DNA of 64,000 nt from Bacteroidota bacterium (GTDB taxonomy: Bacteria; Bacteroidota; Bacteroidia; B-17B0; Aurantibacillaceae): positions 1-64,000 of the forward strand of contig JAQZBQ010000018.1 in assembly GCA_029237825.1 (NCBI GenBank), written 5' to 3'. The notes under the pieces are model-generated. The model saw only the letters and a list, made by a program, of their open reading frames with translations, searched no databases and had not been told where the DNA came from. The translations under genes were made by a program, and so were the position numbers. The stretch's first letter is position 1. Each line of letters starts with the position of its first letter. This document shows, one piece after another, positions 8,205 through 16,837 of the stretch.

Positions 8205-9275
8205 ATGAAAATGCCAGAACTAAGAAACCGTATTAACAAAGACGAGCTGAAAGCCCGTTTAGCTCAGGAAACCATCGAGCGCGTAACATTCTCTTTTTAC
8301 AAGTATGTGAAAATTGAAAATCCAAAAGATTTAAGAGACCATTTATTTCAATCCTGGACGGCGTTAAATTGCTTTGGCAGGATATACATTGCGCATGAAG
8401 GCATAAATGCACAGATGAATGTACCTAAAGTTAACTGGGACACTTTTGTTAACCAACTTTACAGCGACGAACGCTTTAGCGGACTTCCGTTTAAAATAGC
8501 TGTTGATGATGACGGGAAATCGTTTTACAAACTGGTTATTAAAGTTAAAGAAAAAATTGTAGCGGATGGGATTACGGATCCGGATTTTGATCCTTCGAAT
8601 ACAGGAACTTATTTAGATGCTCAGGGGTTTAATAAAGCAATTGAAGATCCGAACACTATTGTTGTAGACATGCGCAATCATTACGAAAGTGAAGTGGGGC
8701 GATTTGATAATGCGTTTTGCCCGGATGCAGATACGTTTAGAGAAGAACTTCCTTTGGTAGTTGACCATTTAAAAGGGCAGGAAGATAAAAAAGTGATCAT
8801 GTATTGTACAGGTGGTATACGTTGTGAAAAAGCAAGTGCTTATCTTAAACACAAAGGGTTTAGCGATGTTAACCATTTAAAAGGTGGAATCATTCAATAT
8901 GCTAAGGAGGTAAAAGAACAAAATCTGGAAAGTAAATTCCGCGGTGTGAATTTTGTGTTTGACGAACGAATTGGTGAACGGATTACAGAGGACATTTTGA
9001 GTAAATGCCATCAATGCGGGGAACCCTGTGACAGTCATGTTAATTGTAAAAATGACGATTGCCACCTGCTATTTATACAATGTGAAAAATGTGCAACTAA
9101 AATGAATGGATGCTGCACTCCAAAATGTAAGGAAATTGCCGCGCTACCACTGGAAATGCAAAGGGAATTACGAAAAGGTAAAATCAAAAACGGGCCTGAA
9201 TGTTTATCCGTTTATAAAAGCAGGTTGCGCCCGAATTTAGCCGAAATCCTAAAAAATGACTTATCTTTAAAATAA
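8205..9275 (+). CDS. trhO: tRNA uridine(34) hydroxylase, rhodanese family
   Basis: 356 residues. TrhO (YceA) makes 5-hydroxyuridine at the wobble position of several tRNAs using oxygen. The N-terminal UPF0176 acylphosphatase-like domain (about 25-120) contains GRIYIAHEGINAQMNVP. The rhodanese domain (about 140-240) has the active-site loop MYCTGGIRCEKASAYL, and the C-terminus is cysteine-rich (CHQCGEPC, CEKCATKMNGCC), as in longer family members. It has its own predicted promoter. Two lipoprotein genes and hmgA follow with 5-11-bp gaps, so it appears to lead a four-gene transcript. Confidence 0.95.
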   Translation: MKMPELRNRINKDELKARLAQETIERVTFSFYKYVKIENPKDLRDHLFQSWTALNCFGRIYIAHEGINAQMNVPKVNWDTFVNQLYSDERFSGLPFKIAVDDDGKSFYKLVIKVKEKIVADGITDPDFDPSNTGTYLDAQGFNKAIEDPNTIVVDMRNHYESEVGRFDNAFCPDADTFREELPLVVDHLKGQEDKKVIMYCTGGIRCEKASAYLKHKGFSDVNHLKGGIIQYAKEVKEQNLESKFRGVNFVFDERIGERITEDILSKCHQCGEPCDSHVNCKNDDCHLLFIQCEKCATKMNGCCTPKCKEIAALPLEMQRELRKGKIKNGPECLSVYKSRLRPNLAEILKNDLSLK

Positions 9276-9285
9276 AATTAAAGAG

Positions 9286-9834
9286 ATGCTGAGACACATT
9301 GCACTATATACGATTACTTCTTTATTTTGTTTTATAATATCGTGTAAGAAAATTGGAAAACTAAAAGAATTTGATCTTCATTATTCAAATGAAGTAACCA
9401 TTCCTGCTTCGTCTTCCATAATCAGTCTTCCTTTTGATATCCGAACTCCTGAAACGACAACAGATACGAAAGATGACTATAAAAATGAAGGAACCACTTC
9501 AAAGCTGATTGAGCGTGTAACTTTAACGGACCTTACGCTTACCATTCAATCACCTCCCGGGGGGAATTTTGATTTTCTGAATTCAATCGAAATTTTTCTT
9601 GCCAGTCCAAATAATTCGGAAGTTATGGTTGCCTCAAAATATCATATCCCGGAAACCGGTTTATCCTCACTTTCTTTGGATGTAAAGGGAACAGACCTTA
9701 AAAACTATATGCAGGACAATTCGTTTAGCCTCCGATTAAAAATTACAACTGACCGGACACTTTCCAATGATCTCACAATCCGAGCTGACGAAACCTTTCG
9801 TGTAAAAGCCAGACTAAGGAATATGTTTAAATAG
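9286..9834 (+). CDS. Lipoprotein of unknown function, first of a tandem pair
   Basis: 182 residues with a lipoprotein signal (SLFCFIISC, Cys near residue 20, then KK). The mature part begins KEFDLHYSNEVTIP and contains SLSLDVKGTDLKNYM and a C-terminal DETFRVKARL. The same landmarks recur in the next gene (EFDLNYSTNLSIP, SLSLDLHETDLKSFI, DETVHVTAKL), so the two are tandem duplicates that have diverged strongly. The composition is beta-rich. No known domain is recognised. It lies 10 bp after trhO and 11 bp before its paralogue. The function is unknown. Confidence 0.8.
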   Translation: MLRHIALYTITSLFCFIISCKKIGKLKEFDLHYSNEVTIPASSSIISLPFDIRTPETTTDTKDDYKNEGTTSKLIERVTLTDLTLTIQSPPGGNFDFLNSIEIFLASPNNSEVMVASKYHIPETGLSSLSLDVKGTDLKNYMQDNSFSLRLKITTDRTLSNDLTIRADETFRVKARLRNMFK

Positions 9835-9845
9835 GGAGCGTAAAC

Positions 9846-10412
9846 ATGAACAAAACAGGATTATACTGCCTTTCGATTTTGCTTCTTGCAATTGGCGTTT
9901 CGTGTAAGAAGAAAGTGTTGTATAAGCTTACAGAATTTGATTTAAATTACAGTACCAACTTAAGTATTCCCACTGCCAGCATGGCTGTCAGCAATCCTTC
10001 TGCCACACCCAATACAATCGAATTTATCACCCCAAATATTTCCTCCCAGCAATCAAAGAATTTGAGTGAACAAAACACTGCCCAAAGTTTAGTTGATAAG
10101 ATCCTAATGAGCCGGTTTAACGTTTCAGCGGTTAGCAGCGGAACACATACTGCAAATCTCAATTATTTGAGTTCAATGAAAGTATATATCAATGCTTCCG
10201 GGCTTACAGAAACACTTGTTGCAGAAAAAGCAGTGATTCCAAACGGGATCTCATCGCTGTCCTTGGATCTCCATGAAACAGATCTTAAATCATTTATTTT
10301 AAAAGACAAATTTCAATTTAGGATAGCTACTACATTTGACAGCACCACAGCTACAAACCAGACATTAAAAATGGACGAAACAGTTCATGTAACAGCAAAA
10401 CTATTAAAATAA
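9846..10412 (+). CDS. Lipoprotein of unknown function, second of a tandem pair
   Basis: 188 residues with a lipobox at AIGVSC followed by KKK. It is a paralogue of the preceding gene: both open with EFDL.YS....IP, share the ISSLSLD....DLK signature, and end with DET.....A.L. A Ser/Thr/Asn-rich stretch near residues 50-75 is specific to this copy. Its stop lies 5 bp before the hmgA start, so translation may be coupled. No enzymatic motif is seen. A structural or ligand-binding role in the envelope is only a guess. Confidence 0.8.
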   Translation: MNKTGLYCLSILLLAIGVSCKKKVLYKLTEFDLNYSTNLSIPTASMAVSNPSATPNTIEFITPNISSQQSKNLSEQNTAQSLVDKILMSRFNVSAVSSGTHTANLNYLSSMKVYINASGLTETLVAEKAVIPNGISSLSLDLHETDLKSFILKDKFQFRIATTFDSTTATNQTLKMDETVHVTAKLLK

Positions 10413-10417
10413 AATCT

Positions 10418-11575
10418 ATGCCAATTTACCATCACGTTGGGAAAATCCCTCAAAAACGCCATACCATCTTTAAATCACCGGAAGGAAACCATTATTACGA
10501 ACAACTTTTCGGGACCGAAGGATTTAATAGTTTTTCTTCGCTGCTATACCATATTCACCGACCAACTCAGGTAAAGGAAATTATTAAGAGTTACGATGTT
10601 TCACCAAAAGTTGCGATTGAAAAAAATATTAAATCCCTCTTATTAAAAGGATTTGAAATTAAACCGGCCGACGATTTTTTAGAAAGCCGTAAAACGGTGT
10701 TGTTTAATAATGATTGCCACATTGGATTAGCAGCCCCCAAACAAAGTATGACGTCGTACTTTTATAAAAATGCAGACGCGGATGAAATGATCTTTATCCA
10801 TAAAGGAAAAGGAACATTGAAAACTTTTATGGGAAATATCCCTTTCGAATACGGTGACTATCTCGTAGTACCTCGTGGAATGATTTACCAGATGCACTTT
10901 GACACTACCGAGAATCGGATTTTCTATGTTGAAACGCCCCACCCGTTATATACACCAAAACGCTATAAAAGTTCAAGCGGTCAGCATCTGGAGCATTCTC
11001 CGTTTTGCGAACGAGACTTTAAATTACCGGGAAATATTGAGACCCATGATGAAAAAGGTGATTTCCTGATTAAAGTGAAGAAAGAAGGAATGATGCACGA
11101 AATTGTTTATGCAACTCACCCGTTTGATGTTGTTGGATGGGACGGTTACAATTTTCCCTGGGCTTTTTCAATTCACAACTTTGAACCTATTACAGGAAGA
11201 GTGCATCAACCACCTCCTGTCCATCAAACTTTTGAAACGCCGGCTTTTGTAGTGTGTTCTTTTGTACCAAGACTTTACGATTATCATCCGCTGGCAATTC
11301 CGGCACCTTACAACCATAGTAACATTGATAGCGATGAAGTACTGTATTATGTTGACGGCGATTTTATGAGCCGCAATAATATCGAACAGGGACACATCAC
11401 GCTACATCCAAAAGGTATTCCGCATGGTCCCGCTCCGGGTGCGATGGAACGTAGTATTGGACAAACCGTCACTCAGGAATTAGCTGTTATGGTTGATACC
11501 TTTAAGCCTTTAAAAGTAACTGAAGAAGCGATGGGCATTGATGACGGAAAGTACTATAAAAGCTGGGTAGAGTAA
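10418..11575 (+). CDS. hmgA: Homogentisate 1,2-dioxygenase
   Basis: 385 residues. It opens the homogentisate ring to maleylacetoacetate using Fe(II) and O2 in tyrosine/phenylalanine breakdown. The fold is a double-stranded beta-helix (cupin). The iron-ligand region YNHSNIDSDEVLYYVDGDF supplies His and Glu, and HPKGIPHGPAPG supplies the last His; GRVHQPPPVHQTFET is also conserved. The protein is about 50 residues shorter than the human enzyme, which I believe is usual for this bacterial group. It ends a run of closely spaced genes starting at trhO, and hppD (the preceding pathway step) follows 156 bp later. Fumarylacetoacetase is not in the window. Confidence 0.95.
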   Translation: MPIYHHVGKIPQKRHTIFKSPEGNHYYEQLFGTEGFNSFSSLLYHIHRPTQVKEIIKSYDVSPKVAIEKNIKSLLLKGFEIKPADDFLESRKTVLFNNDCHIGLAAPKQSMTSYFYKNADADEMIFIHKGKGTLKTFMGNIPFEYGDYLVVPRGMIYQMHFDTTENRIFYVETPHPLYTPKRYKSSSGQHLEHSPFCERDFKLPGNIETHDEKGDFLIKVKKEGMMHEIVYATHPFDVVGWDGYNFPWAFSIHNFEPITGRVHQPPPVHQTFETPAFVVCSFVPRLYDYHPLAIPAPYNHSNIDSDEVLYYVDGDFMSRNNIEQGHITLHPKGIPHGPAPGAMERSIGQTVTQELAVMVDTFKPLKVTEEAMGIDDGKYYKSWVE

Positions 11576-11686
11576 TGGTATTTCAACTCTTAAAAAACAA
11601 ATTAGAATTGCGGTCACATTATATGGCAATGTGGGATTTCATTACTGTTTGCAATTAGAATCGTTATGAAATTTTAAATACATTAT

Positions 11687-11694
11687 TAACTTTG
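11687..11694 (+). promoter_or_regulatory. Predicted -7 element of hppD
   Basis: TAACTTTG fits TAnnTTTG and lies 37 bases before the hppD start. The -33 position has only a weak match. An inverted repeat, CACATT...AATGTG, lies upstream at about 11615-11632 and could be an hmgA 3' hairpin or an operator. Confidence 0.45.
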
Positions 11695-11731
11695 ATCATT
11701 GGTAAAATGACTCTTAAAACACACATTAAAA

Positions 11732-12895
11732 ATGGCAACTAAAGAAATTAAAAACGTTGAGTACGGATTAGAAAAAATATTTGAAGGCGCGAAAGACTTC
11801 TTACCATTATTGGGTACCGATTATGTTGAATTTTACGTTGGGAATGCTAAACAATCTGCACATTACTATAAAACGGCGTTCGGATATCAGTCATACGCAT
11901 ACGCCGGGCTCGAGACTGGATTAACTGACCGTACATCTTACGTGCTGAAACAGGATAAAATCCGTATTGTTTTAACAACTGCTTTAAAAAGTGATTCTCC
12001 AATTGGCGAACATGTAAAAAAACATGGTGATGGCGTAAAAGTGATTGCCTTGTGGGTAGAGGATGCACGGAAATCTTACGAAGAAACCATCAAGCGTGGA
12101 GCAAAATCATTTATGGAGCCAACCGTTGAAAAAGATGAGAACGGTGAAGTAGTACGTGCAGGGATTTTTACCTATGGCGAAACTGTTCATATGTTTGTTG
12201 AGCGTAAAAATTATAAAGGCCATTTTTTACCTGGCTTCAGAGAATGGAAAAGTGACTACAATCCAACTCCTGTTGGCTTGAAATTTATTGATCACATGGT
12301 TGGAAATGTGGGTTGGAATCAAATGAACGCCACGGTTAAATGGTATGAAGATGTGATGGGCTTTGTGAACTTTTTATCGTTTGATGATAAACAAATTACT
12401 ACTGAATATTCTGCCTTAATGAGTAAAGTAATGAGTAACGGAAATGGGCGAATAAAATTTCCTATCAACGAGCCAGCAGAAGGAAAAAAGAAATCGCAAA
12501 TTGAAGAATACATCGATTTTTACGAAGGAGCAGGCGTTCAGCATTTAGCCTTGGCTACCGACGATATAATTAAAACGGTAACGGAATTAAAAGCACGGGG
12601 CGTTGAATTTTTACCGCCACCACCACAGGCTTACTATGACGATATTCCTCGTCGTTTGGGCGTTCATATGGAAATTATGAAAGAAGACATCAAAGAACTT
12701 CAGCGTTTATCCATTTTAGTAGATGCCGATGAGGAAGGCTATTTACTGCAAATTTTCACAAAACCTGTAGAAGACCGCCCTACATTATTTTATGAAATTA
12801 TTCAACGAATGGGTGCTAAGGGATTTGGAGCCGGGAACTTTAAAGCATTATTTGAATCTATTGAAAGGGAACAGGCTTTAAGAGGTACTTTATAA
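11732..12895 (+). CDS. hppD: 4-Hydroxyphenylpyruvate dioxygenase
   Basis: 387 residues. It converts 4-hydroxyphenylpyruvate to homogentisate, the substrate of the neighbouring HmgA, using Fe(II) and O2. Two vicinal-oxygen-chelate domains are visible. The N-terminal one is at about 20-160 (DYVEFYVGNAKQSAHYYKTAFGY). The catalytic C-terminal one carries the three iron ligands in FIDHMVGNV, VQHLALATDDI and PTLFYEIIQRMG. The C-terminal GAKGFGAGNFKALFESIEREQ is the classic family ending. Length is normal. It has its own predicted promoter, and its terminator hairpin sits inside the 3' end of the convergent priA gene. Confidence 0.97.
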   Translation: MATKEIKNVEYGLEKIFEGAKDFLPLLGTDYVEFYVGNAKQSAHYYKTAFGYQSYAYAGLETGLTDRTSYVLKQDKIRIVLTTALKSDSPIGEHVKKHGDGVKVIALWVEDARKSYEETIKRGAKSFMEPTVEKDENGEVVRAGIFTYGETVHMFVERKNYKGHFLPGFREWKSDYNPTPVGLKFIDHMVGNVGWNQMNATVKWYEDVMGFVNFLSFDDKQITTEYSALMSKVMSNGNGRIKFPINEPAEGKKKSQIEEYIDFYEGAGVQHLALATDDIIKTVTELKARGVEFLPPPPQAYYDDIPRRLGVHMEIMKEDIKELQRLSILVDADEEGYLLQIFTKPVEDRPTLFYEIIQRMGAKGFGAGNFKALFESIEREQALRGTL

Positions 12896-12913
12896 GAACG
12901 CTAATTTGCGACG

Positions 12914-14482
12914 TTACACAGGATCAGCATCTATCTGCAAACGGTAGATGCTTTTTTTATTGTTAAACTGTAGGGTGTCTATTTCCTGCTTTAATAAATT
13001 ACGGACTTGCTTTGGCGAATATTCGCGGTTTATTTTTAATAAAATCCTTTTATAGTATTGGTCTTTAATTTTTGCTACCAGTGGAAATTCTGGCCCTAAC
13101 ATCATTCCTCCAAACAACGGTTTAAGCTGATTAGCGAGTTGCTGTGATATATCATTAACCACATTTGAATCTTTCGACACAACCGATAATTCAATAATCC
13201 GTGTGAAAGGTGGGTAATGAAATTGTTCCCGTTCGTTAATCTGCGATTGATAAAACTGAAGGTAATCATCAGCCAGCACATGATTGATAACAGCGTGTTC
13301 AGGATGATTGGTTTGGATATATACTGTGCCTTTTTTGTTTTTGCGGCCTGCCCTACCGCTTACCTGTACAATCAACTGGTATGCCTTTTCAAAGGATCGA
13401 AAATCCGGAAAGTTCAAAACATTGTCAACATTTAATACACCAACAACACTCACATGGTCAAAATCCAACCCTTTTGTGACCATTTGAGTTCCAACCAGGA
13501 TGTCAATATTTCCAAGTTCAAATTCATCAATTAACTGCTTATACGCGTACTTACTCCGTGTGGTGTCTAAATCCATCCTGGCCACTTTAGCCGAAGGAAA
13601 CAATATTTCAATCTCTTCTTCAATTTTTTCCGTTCCAAAACCTTTATACCTCAAATTATTGGTTCCACAAGCGCCGCAGCTCGACGGAGGCTGTATATTA
13701 TAACCGCAGTAATGGCAGCTTAGGCGGTTTGTTTGCTTATGGTAAATCAGTGCCACGTCACAATGAACACAGTGCGGAATCCAGTTACAATTCACACATT
13801 CGGTATACGGCGCGAAGCCGCGTCTGTTTTGAAATAAAATTACCTGTTCTTTTTTAGCAAGTGCATCCTTTATCGCATCCACCAATTGATGGGAGAAAAT
13901 TCCTTTATTTTGTTGTTGCTGGGTTTCCTTTTTTAAATCGCAAATTATAGTATCTGGCAAACTGGCTTTCCCAAAACGCTCGTTTATCCTTACAAGTCCA
14001 AATTTATCGTGTAACGCGTTAAAATAGCTTTCAAATGAAGGCGTGGCTGTACCAAGTAAAACTTTAGCTTTATGCAAACCGGCCAGGTAAATTGCAGCAT
14101 CACGTGCGTGGTAACGCGGAGCAGGATCTTGCTGTTTATAAGAATTATCATGTTCTTCATCAATAATAATCAATCCCAGATTATTGAAGGGCAAAAATAA
14201 CGCAGAACGTGTACCCAGAACGATATTAAAATGCTTGGAATTCAACCGGTTTTCATTTTCACCAAGAATAGAATTCCAAATCTCCACCCGCTCATTTTCA
14301 CTAAACTTGGAATGGTATATTCCTACTGAATCACCAAAAACCGCACGGATACGGTTAATGAGTTGAGTAGTTAATGCTATTTCAGGAACCAGATAGAGAA
14401 CCTGCTTTCCTTCTGCTATAACCTGATTTATTAATTCAACATAGATCTCCGTTTTTCCGCTACCGGTAATTCCGTGCAACAA
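12914..14482 (-). CDS. priA: PriA helicase domain, C-terminal part of a disrupted priA
   Basis: 522 residues from an ATG at 14482, but the frame is open upstream to 14578 and conserved sequence (PGEKINPSQQKAFEEV) precedes this ATG, so it is not a natural start. PriA restarts stalled replication forks. All helicase elements are present: Walker A GITGSGKTE, DEEHDNSY, the zinc-binding cysteines between CVNCNWIPHCVHC and CGACGTNN, TKGLDFDHV and QVSGRAGR. The N-terminal half is in the next gene, in another frame. As assembled, no intact priA is encoded. A frameshift or deletion in the organism, a sequencing or assembly fault, or -1 frameshifting at a six-A run are the options. Confidence 0.9.
   Translation of the reverse strand: MLHGITGSGKTEIYVELINQVIAEGKQVLYLVPEIALTTQLINRIRAVFGDSVGIYHSKFSENERVEIWNSILGENENRLNSKHFNIVLGTRSALFLPFNNLGLIIIDEEHDNSYKQQDPAPRYHARDAAIYLAGLHKAKVLLGTATPSFESYFNALHDKFGLVRINERFGKASLPDTIICDLKKETQQQQNKGIFSHQLVDAIKDALAKKEQVILFQNRRGFAPYTECVNCNWIPHCVHCDVALIYHKQTNRLSCHYCGYNIQPPSSCGACGTNNLRYKGFGTEKIEEEIEILFPSAKVARMDLDTTRSKYAYKQLIDEFELGNIDILVGTQMVTKGLDFDHVSVVGVLNVDNVLNFPDFRSFEKAYQLIVQVSGRAGRKNKKGTVYIQTNHPEHAVINHVLADDYLQFYQSQINEREQFHYPPFTRIIELSVVSKDSNVVNDISQQLANQLKPLFGGMMLGPEFPLVAKIKDQYYKRILLKINREYSPKQVRNLLKQEIDTLQFNNKKSIYRLQIDADPV
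12926..12958 (+). terminator. Intrinsic terminator of hppD, inside the priA 3' coding end
   Basis: AGCATCTA and TAGATGCT pair around an 11-base loop and are followed on the plus strand by seven T. It starts 30 bases after the hppD stop. The same bases encode the last residues of the PriA helicase fragment on the other strand, so the site is doubly constrained. Confidence 0.75.
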
Positions 14483-14508
14483 AACAGCTTGCTTCTCCTC
14501 AAATTGTT

Positions 14509-15291
14509 TTAAAACTTCTTCAAACGCTTTCTGTTGTGAAGGGTTGATTTTTTCACCAGGCCTAATTGCTTTACTATTTCATCAGACCTTAATAAATGAA
14601 GGATACCTAACAATAATTCAGCCTGTTTAAAAGCTTTTTTTTCCAAGGCATCCAAAACATCTTTTAATTTGTGCTCATTTTCTAACAGTTCCATACTTAC
14701 TCCAAGATAAGACACAAGTTTTGGTTTGTATTTATCTTTAATTTCTTCATAAATCACAACCGCGCCTTTTTTGATCATTTTGTTAATAAAGACATGCACG
14801 GTTTTTATGCCGAGTAGTTCACCTACATCATCAAAACTTAACGAAGCCGATGCCTGCAATGCCTCTAAGATCAAATGTTCTTTTTCAGTAAAATGGTCGT
14901 AGGGCATTTCATCCAGACTAAAATCAGGATTCAAAGTTAAATGAGATGTACTGCTGAGTTTTAATCCACTCGGTAAAGCAGCATTCATCACATCACCCGG
15001 ATTGCATAAATAATAATAAGAAATCCAATCCCAGAGTTCCAGCTGAGCCTTAGCAACAATTGGCGTTTCATCGAGGACAGATTCAATATATTTCGCGGTA
15101 TATTCTTTTGGAGGATTCGAGTGAACCTGGTAAACAATGGCTGTATAAAACTTAGATTTACCAAACTGTACAATCACTCTTTTACCAACAGAAACCAAGT
15201 CATTCATTTCCCTGGGTACCCTGTAAGTATATTTATTAGCTACCGATAAAGGAACAATCACATCAATAAACAATGTATCGTGTTCAATCAT
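14509..15291 (-). CDS. priA: PriA N-terminal DNA-binding part of a disrupted priA
   Basis: 260 residues starting at a normal PriA N-terminus (FIDVIVPLSVANKYTYRVP, GKRVIVQFGKSKFYTAIV, ALPSGLKL): the 3'-DNA-binding domain and the start of the winged helix. After DEIVKQLGLVKK the frame runs into unrelated residues and stops at 14509, while the helicase part continues one base back in the -1 frame. Remembered Bacteroidota PriA proteins have roughly 35-45 more residues between these points, so this looks like a deletion plus frame change rather than a single-base slip. It starts 2 bp from the stop of the ZIP transporter gene on the same strand. Confidence 0.88.
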   Translation of the reverse strand: MIEHDTLFIDVIVPLSVANKYTYRVPREMNDLVSVGKRVIVQFGKSKFYTAIVYQVHSNPPKEYTAKYIESVLDETPIVAKAQLELWDWISYYYLCNPGDVMNAALPSGLKLSSTSHLTLNPDFSLDEMPYDHFTEKEHLILEALQASASLSFDDVGELLGIKTVHVFINKMIKKGAVVIYEEIKDKYKPKLVSYLGVSMELLENEHKLKDVLDALEKKAFKQAELLLGILHLLRSDEIVKQLGLVKKSTLHNRKRLKKF

Positions 15292-15293
15292 GC

Positions 15294-16037
15294 TTAACTG
15301 ATTAAGGCTGCAAGAAAAACACCAGCGACCATTGACATGATCTTCGCAAGGTTATACCGATGGTTTTCTCCGGTTTCAAACATAATTGCTGTAGAAATGT
15401 GAAGAAAAATACCAATTACCACAGCAAAAGATAACTTTAAGAAACCATCGTAATTCTGCACGCCAATCGAATTTAAAATATAACTGATTAGGCAACCAAG
15501 CGGGGCCATTAAAGCGAACCCAATTAAGAGTAAAAATGTCTTTAATTTAGATGTTTTGTGTTCCAACAGTAGAGTCACAAAGGCAATTGCAATGGGAATG
15601 TTATGAATACAAATACCAAACACCAGCGATTGCTGAATTGAAAAAACTGTATCTGTTGACTGAATAATTCCACTATGATAAATTGGTAAACCTTCCAGCA
15701 ACGAATGCAAATACAACCCCGCAATCATACCAAAGGGCAAATGTTTCCCGCATGAATCGGAATGCGCATGCGTATGTCCATGCTCAATTCCGGCGCTAAA
15801 ATATTCCAGCAAAATCTGGATAAAAAAACCAACCAGGATAAATAGCCCGATGGATTTTGCATTAGCACCTTCGTATGATTCGGGTAACAGATGCGTTACA
15901 GAAATTGCGAACAGGTAAGCGGCACTGAATGCAAGCAAAAACCTTAAATTATGAGCTTTAATTTTTAGCGAAAGAAAAATTGCTCCCGTCACAATAATGG
16001 GAAGTGCCAACAATATGGTTAAAAGCCACAGACTCAT
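15294..16037 (-). CDS. ZIP-family divalent metal transporter
   Basis: 247 residues with about eight membrane segments. A His-rich loop (GIEHGHTHAHSDSCGKH, near residue 90) lies between segments 3 and 4. The metal-binding helices contain HSLLEGLPI and HNIPIAIAF, the hallmark of ZIP transporters. These move zinc or related ions into the cytoplasm. The gene overlaps the methyltransferase gene upstream by 4 bp and lies 2 bp from priA, so the three probably form one transcript. The substrate ion cannot be told from sequence. Confidence 0.88.
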   Translation of the reverse strand: MSLWLLTILLALPIIVTGAIFLSLKIKAHNLRFLLAFSAAYLFAISVTHLLPESYEGANAKSIGLFILVGFFIQILLEYFSAGIEHGHTHAHSDSCGKHLPFGMIAGLYLHSLLEGLPIYHSGIIQSTDTVFSIQQSLVFGICIHNIPIAIAFVTLLLEHKTSKLKTFLLLIGFALMAPLGCLISYILNSIGVQNYDGFLKLSFAVVIGIFLHISTAIMFETGENHRYNLAKIMSMVAGVFLAALIS

Positions 16038-16765
16038 AATTTTCGCATAACTAGTATTAAACGCGGAGAAGAATTTGCTTTAAATTCATCTAATTGATAA
16101 CTTCCAAACACGTGCAAAATCTGCAGATTACATGCTTCTGCAAGACTTTCAAAATATGCTCTGTCAAACAATTTCACCCGCTCTTCGAAATGAAAATTTT
16201 TCCCACCGTCGCTAAAGTCAATATGTTTTACCACCGTGTTATCGGAAATCTGTTTAGAAATACGAAATGTGATATTCTCTTCCGTTTTCTCCTCGCTTTG
16301 TGATATCTCATTCCTCAACACCTCTGAATTCAAATAATCAAAGACGAATAGACCTCCTGGCAACAGGCTTTTTTGAACTGAATGAAAAACCTTGAGATCA
16401 TCGTGCTTTTTCTCAAAATAACCAAAACTGGTAAACAAGTTAAAGACGACATCAAAATAATTCGTTCTGAACAGATTTCTCATATCATGCCGATAAAACT
16501 GGAGAGTGTCGTTTGCAGAGGCACTTGCAATTAGAATACTTTGTGAAGACAAATCTGTTCCAATTACCCTGTATCCTTTTTGATTTAAATAAATGCTGTG
16601 CCGGCCCTTTCCACAGCATAAGTCCCAACATAATGCGCCGGGCTTTAGATTCAAAAATGCCGAAATTTTATCGATGAAGGCGGCCGCCTCAGAATGATCT
16701 CTGTTTTTATAAAGTATATGATAATACGGTGTATCAAACCAGGATGAAAACCAATCTTTTTGCAT
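16034..16765 (-). CDS. Class I SAM-dependent methyltransferase
   Basis: About 243 residues from the ATG at 16765. A longer in-frame reading from 16822 would run through a terminator and the promoter, so I reject it. The N-terminus (DWFSSWFDTPYYHILYKNRD) is typical of a widespread family found beside core genes. The SAM-binding motif I is ALCWDLCCGKGRHSIYL, with VIGTDLS as motif II. The substrate is unknown. A TAnnTTTG element ends 5 bases before the ATG, so the mRNA may be leaderless. It overlaps the ZIP gene by 4 bp. Confidence 0.82.
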   Translation of the reverse strand: MQKDWFSSWFDTPYYHILYKNRDHSEAAAFIDKISAFLNLKPGALCWDLCCGKGRHSIYLNQKGYRVIGTDLSSQSILIASASANDTLQFYRHDMRNLFRTNYFDVVFNLFTSFGYFEKKHDDLKVFHSVQKSLLPGGLFVFDYLNSEVLRNEISQSEEKTEENITFRISKQISDNTVVKHIDFSDGGKNFHFEERVKLFDRAYFESLAEACNLQILHVFGSYQLDEFKANSSPRLILVMRKL

Positions 16766-16770
16766 CAGTA

Positions 16771-16778
16771 CAAAGGTA
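16771..16778 (-). promoter_or_regulatory. Predicted -7 element of the methyltransferase-ZIP-priA operon
   Basis: Read leftward the bases are TACCTTTG, a full TAnnTTTG match. Transcription would start within a base or two of the ATG at 16765. No clear TTTG is seen at the -33 distance, where the neighbouring terminator lies. Confidence 0.45.
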
Positions 16779-16786
16779 TTAAAACA

Positions 16787-16818
16787 AAAACACCGAACAG
16801 GGATGCCCGGTGTTTTTT
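16787..16818 (-). terminator. Intrinsic terminator of the OmpA/PD40 gene
   Basis: AAAACACCG pairs with CGGTGTTTT around a 12-base loop. In the leftward direction it is followed by TTTTTGTTTT. It lies 20 bases past the stop of the OmpA/PD40 gene. Confidence 0.8.
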
Positions 16819-16837
16819 GCAATAAATTTTTTATTAA

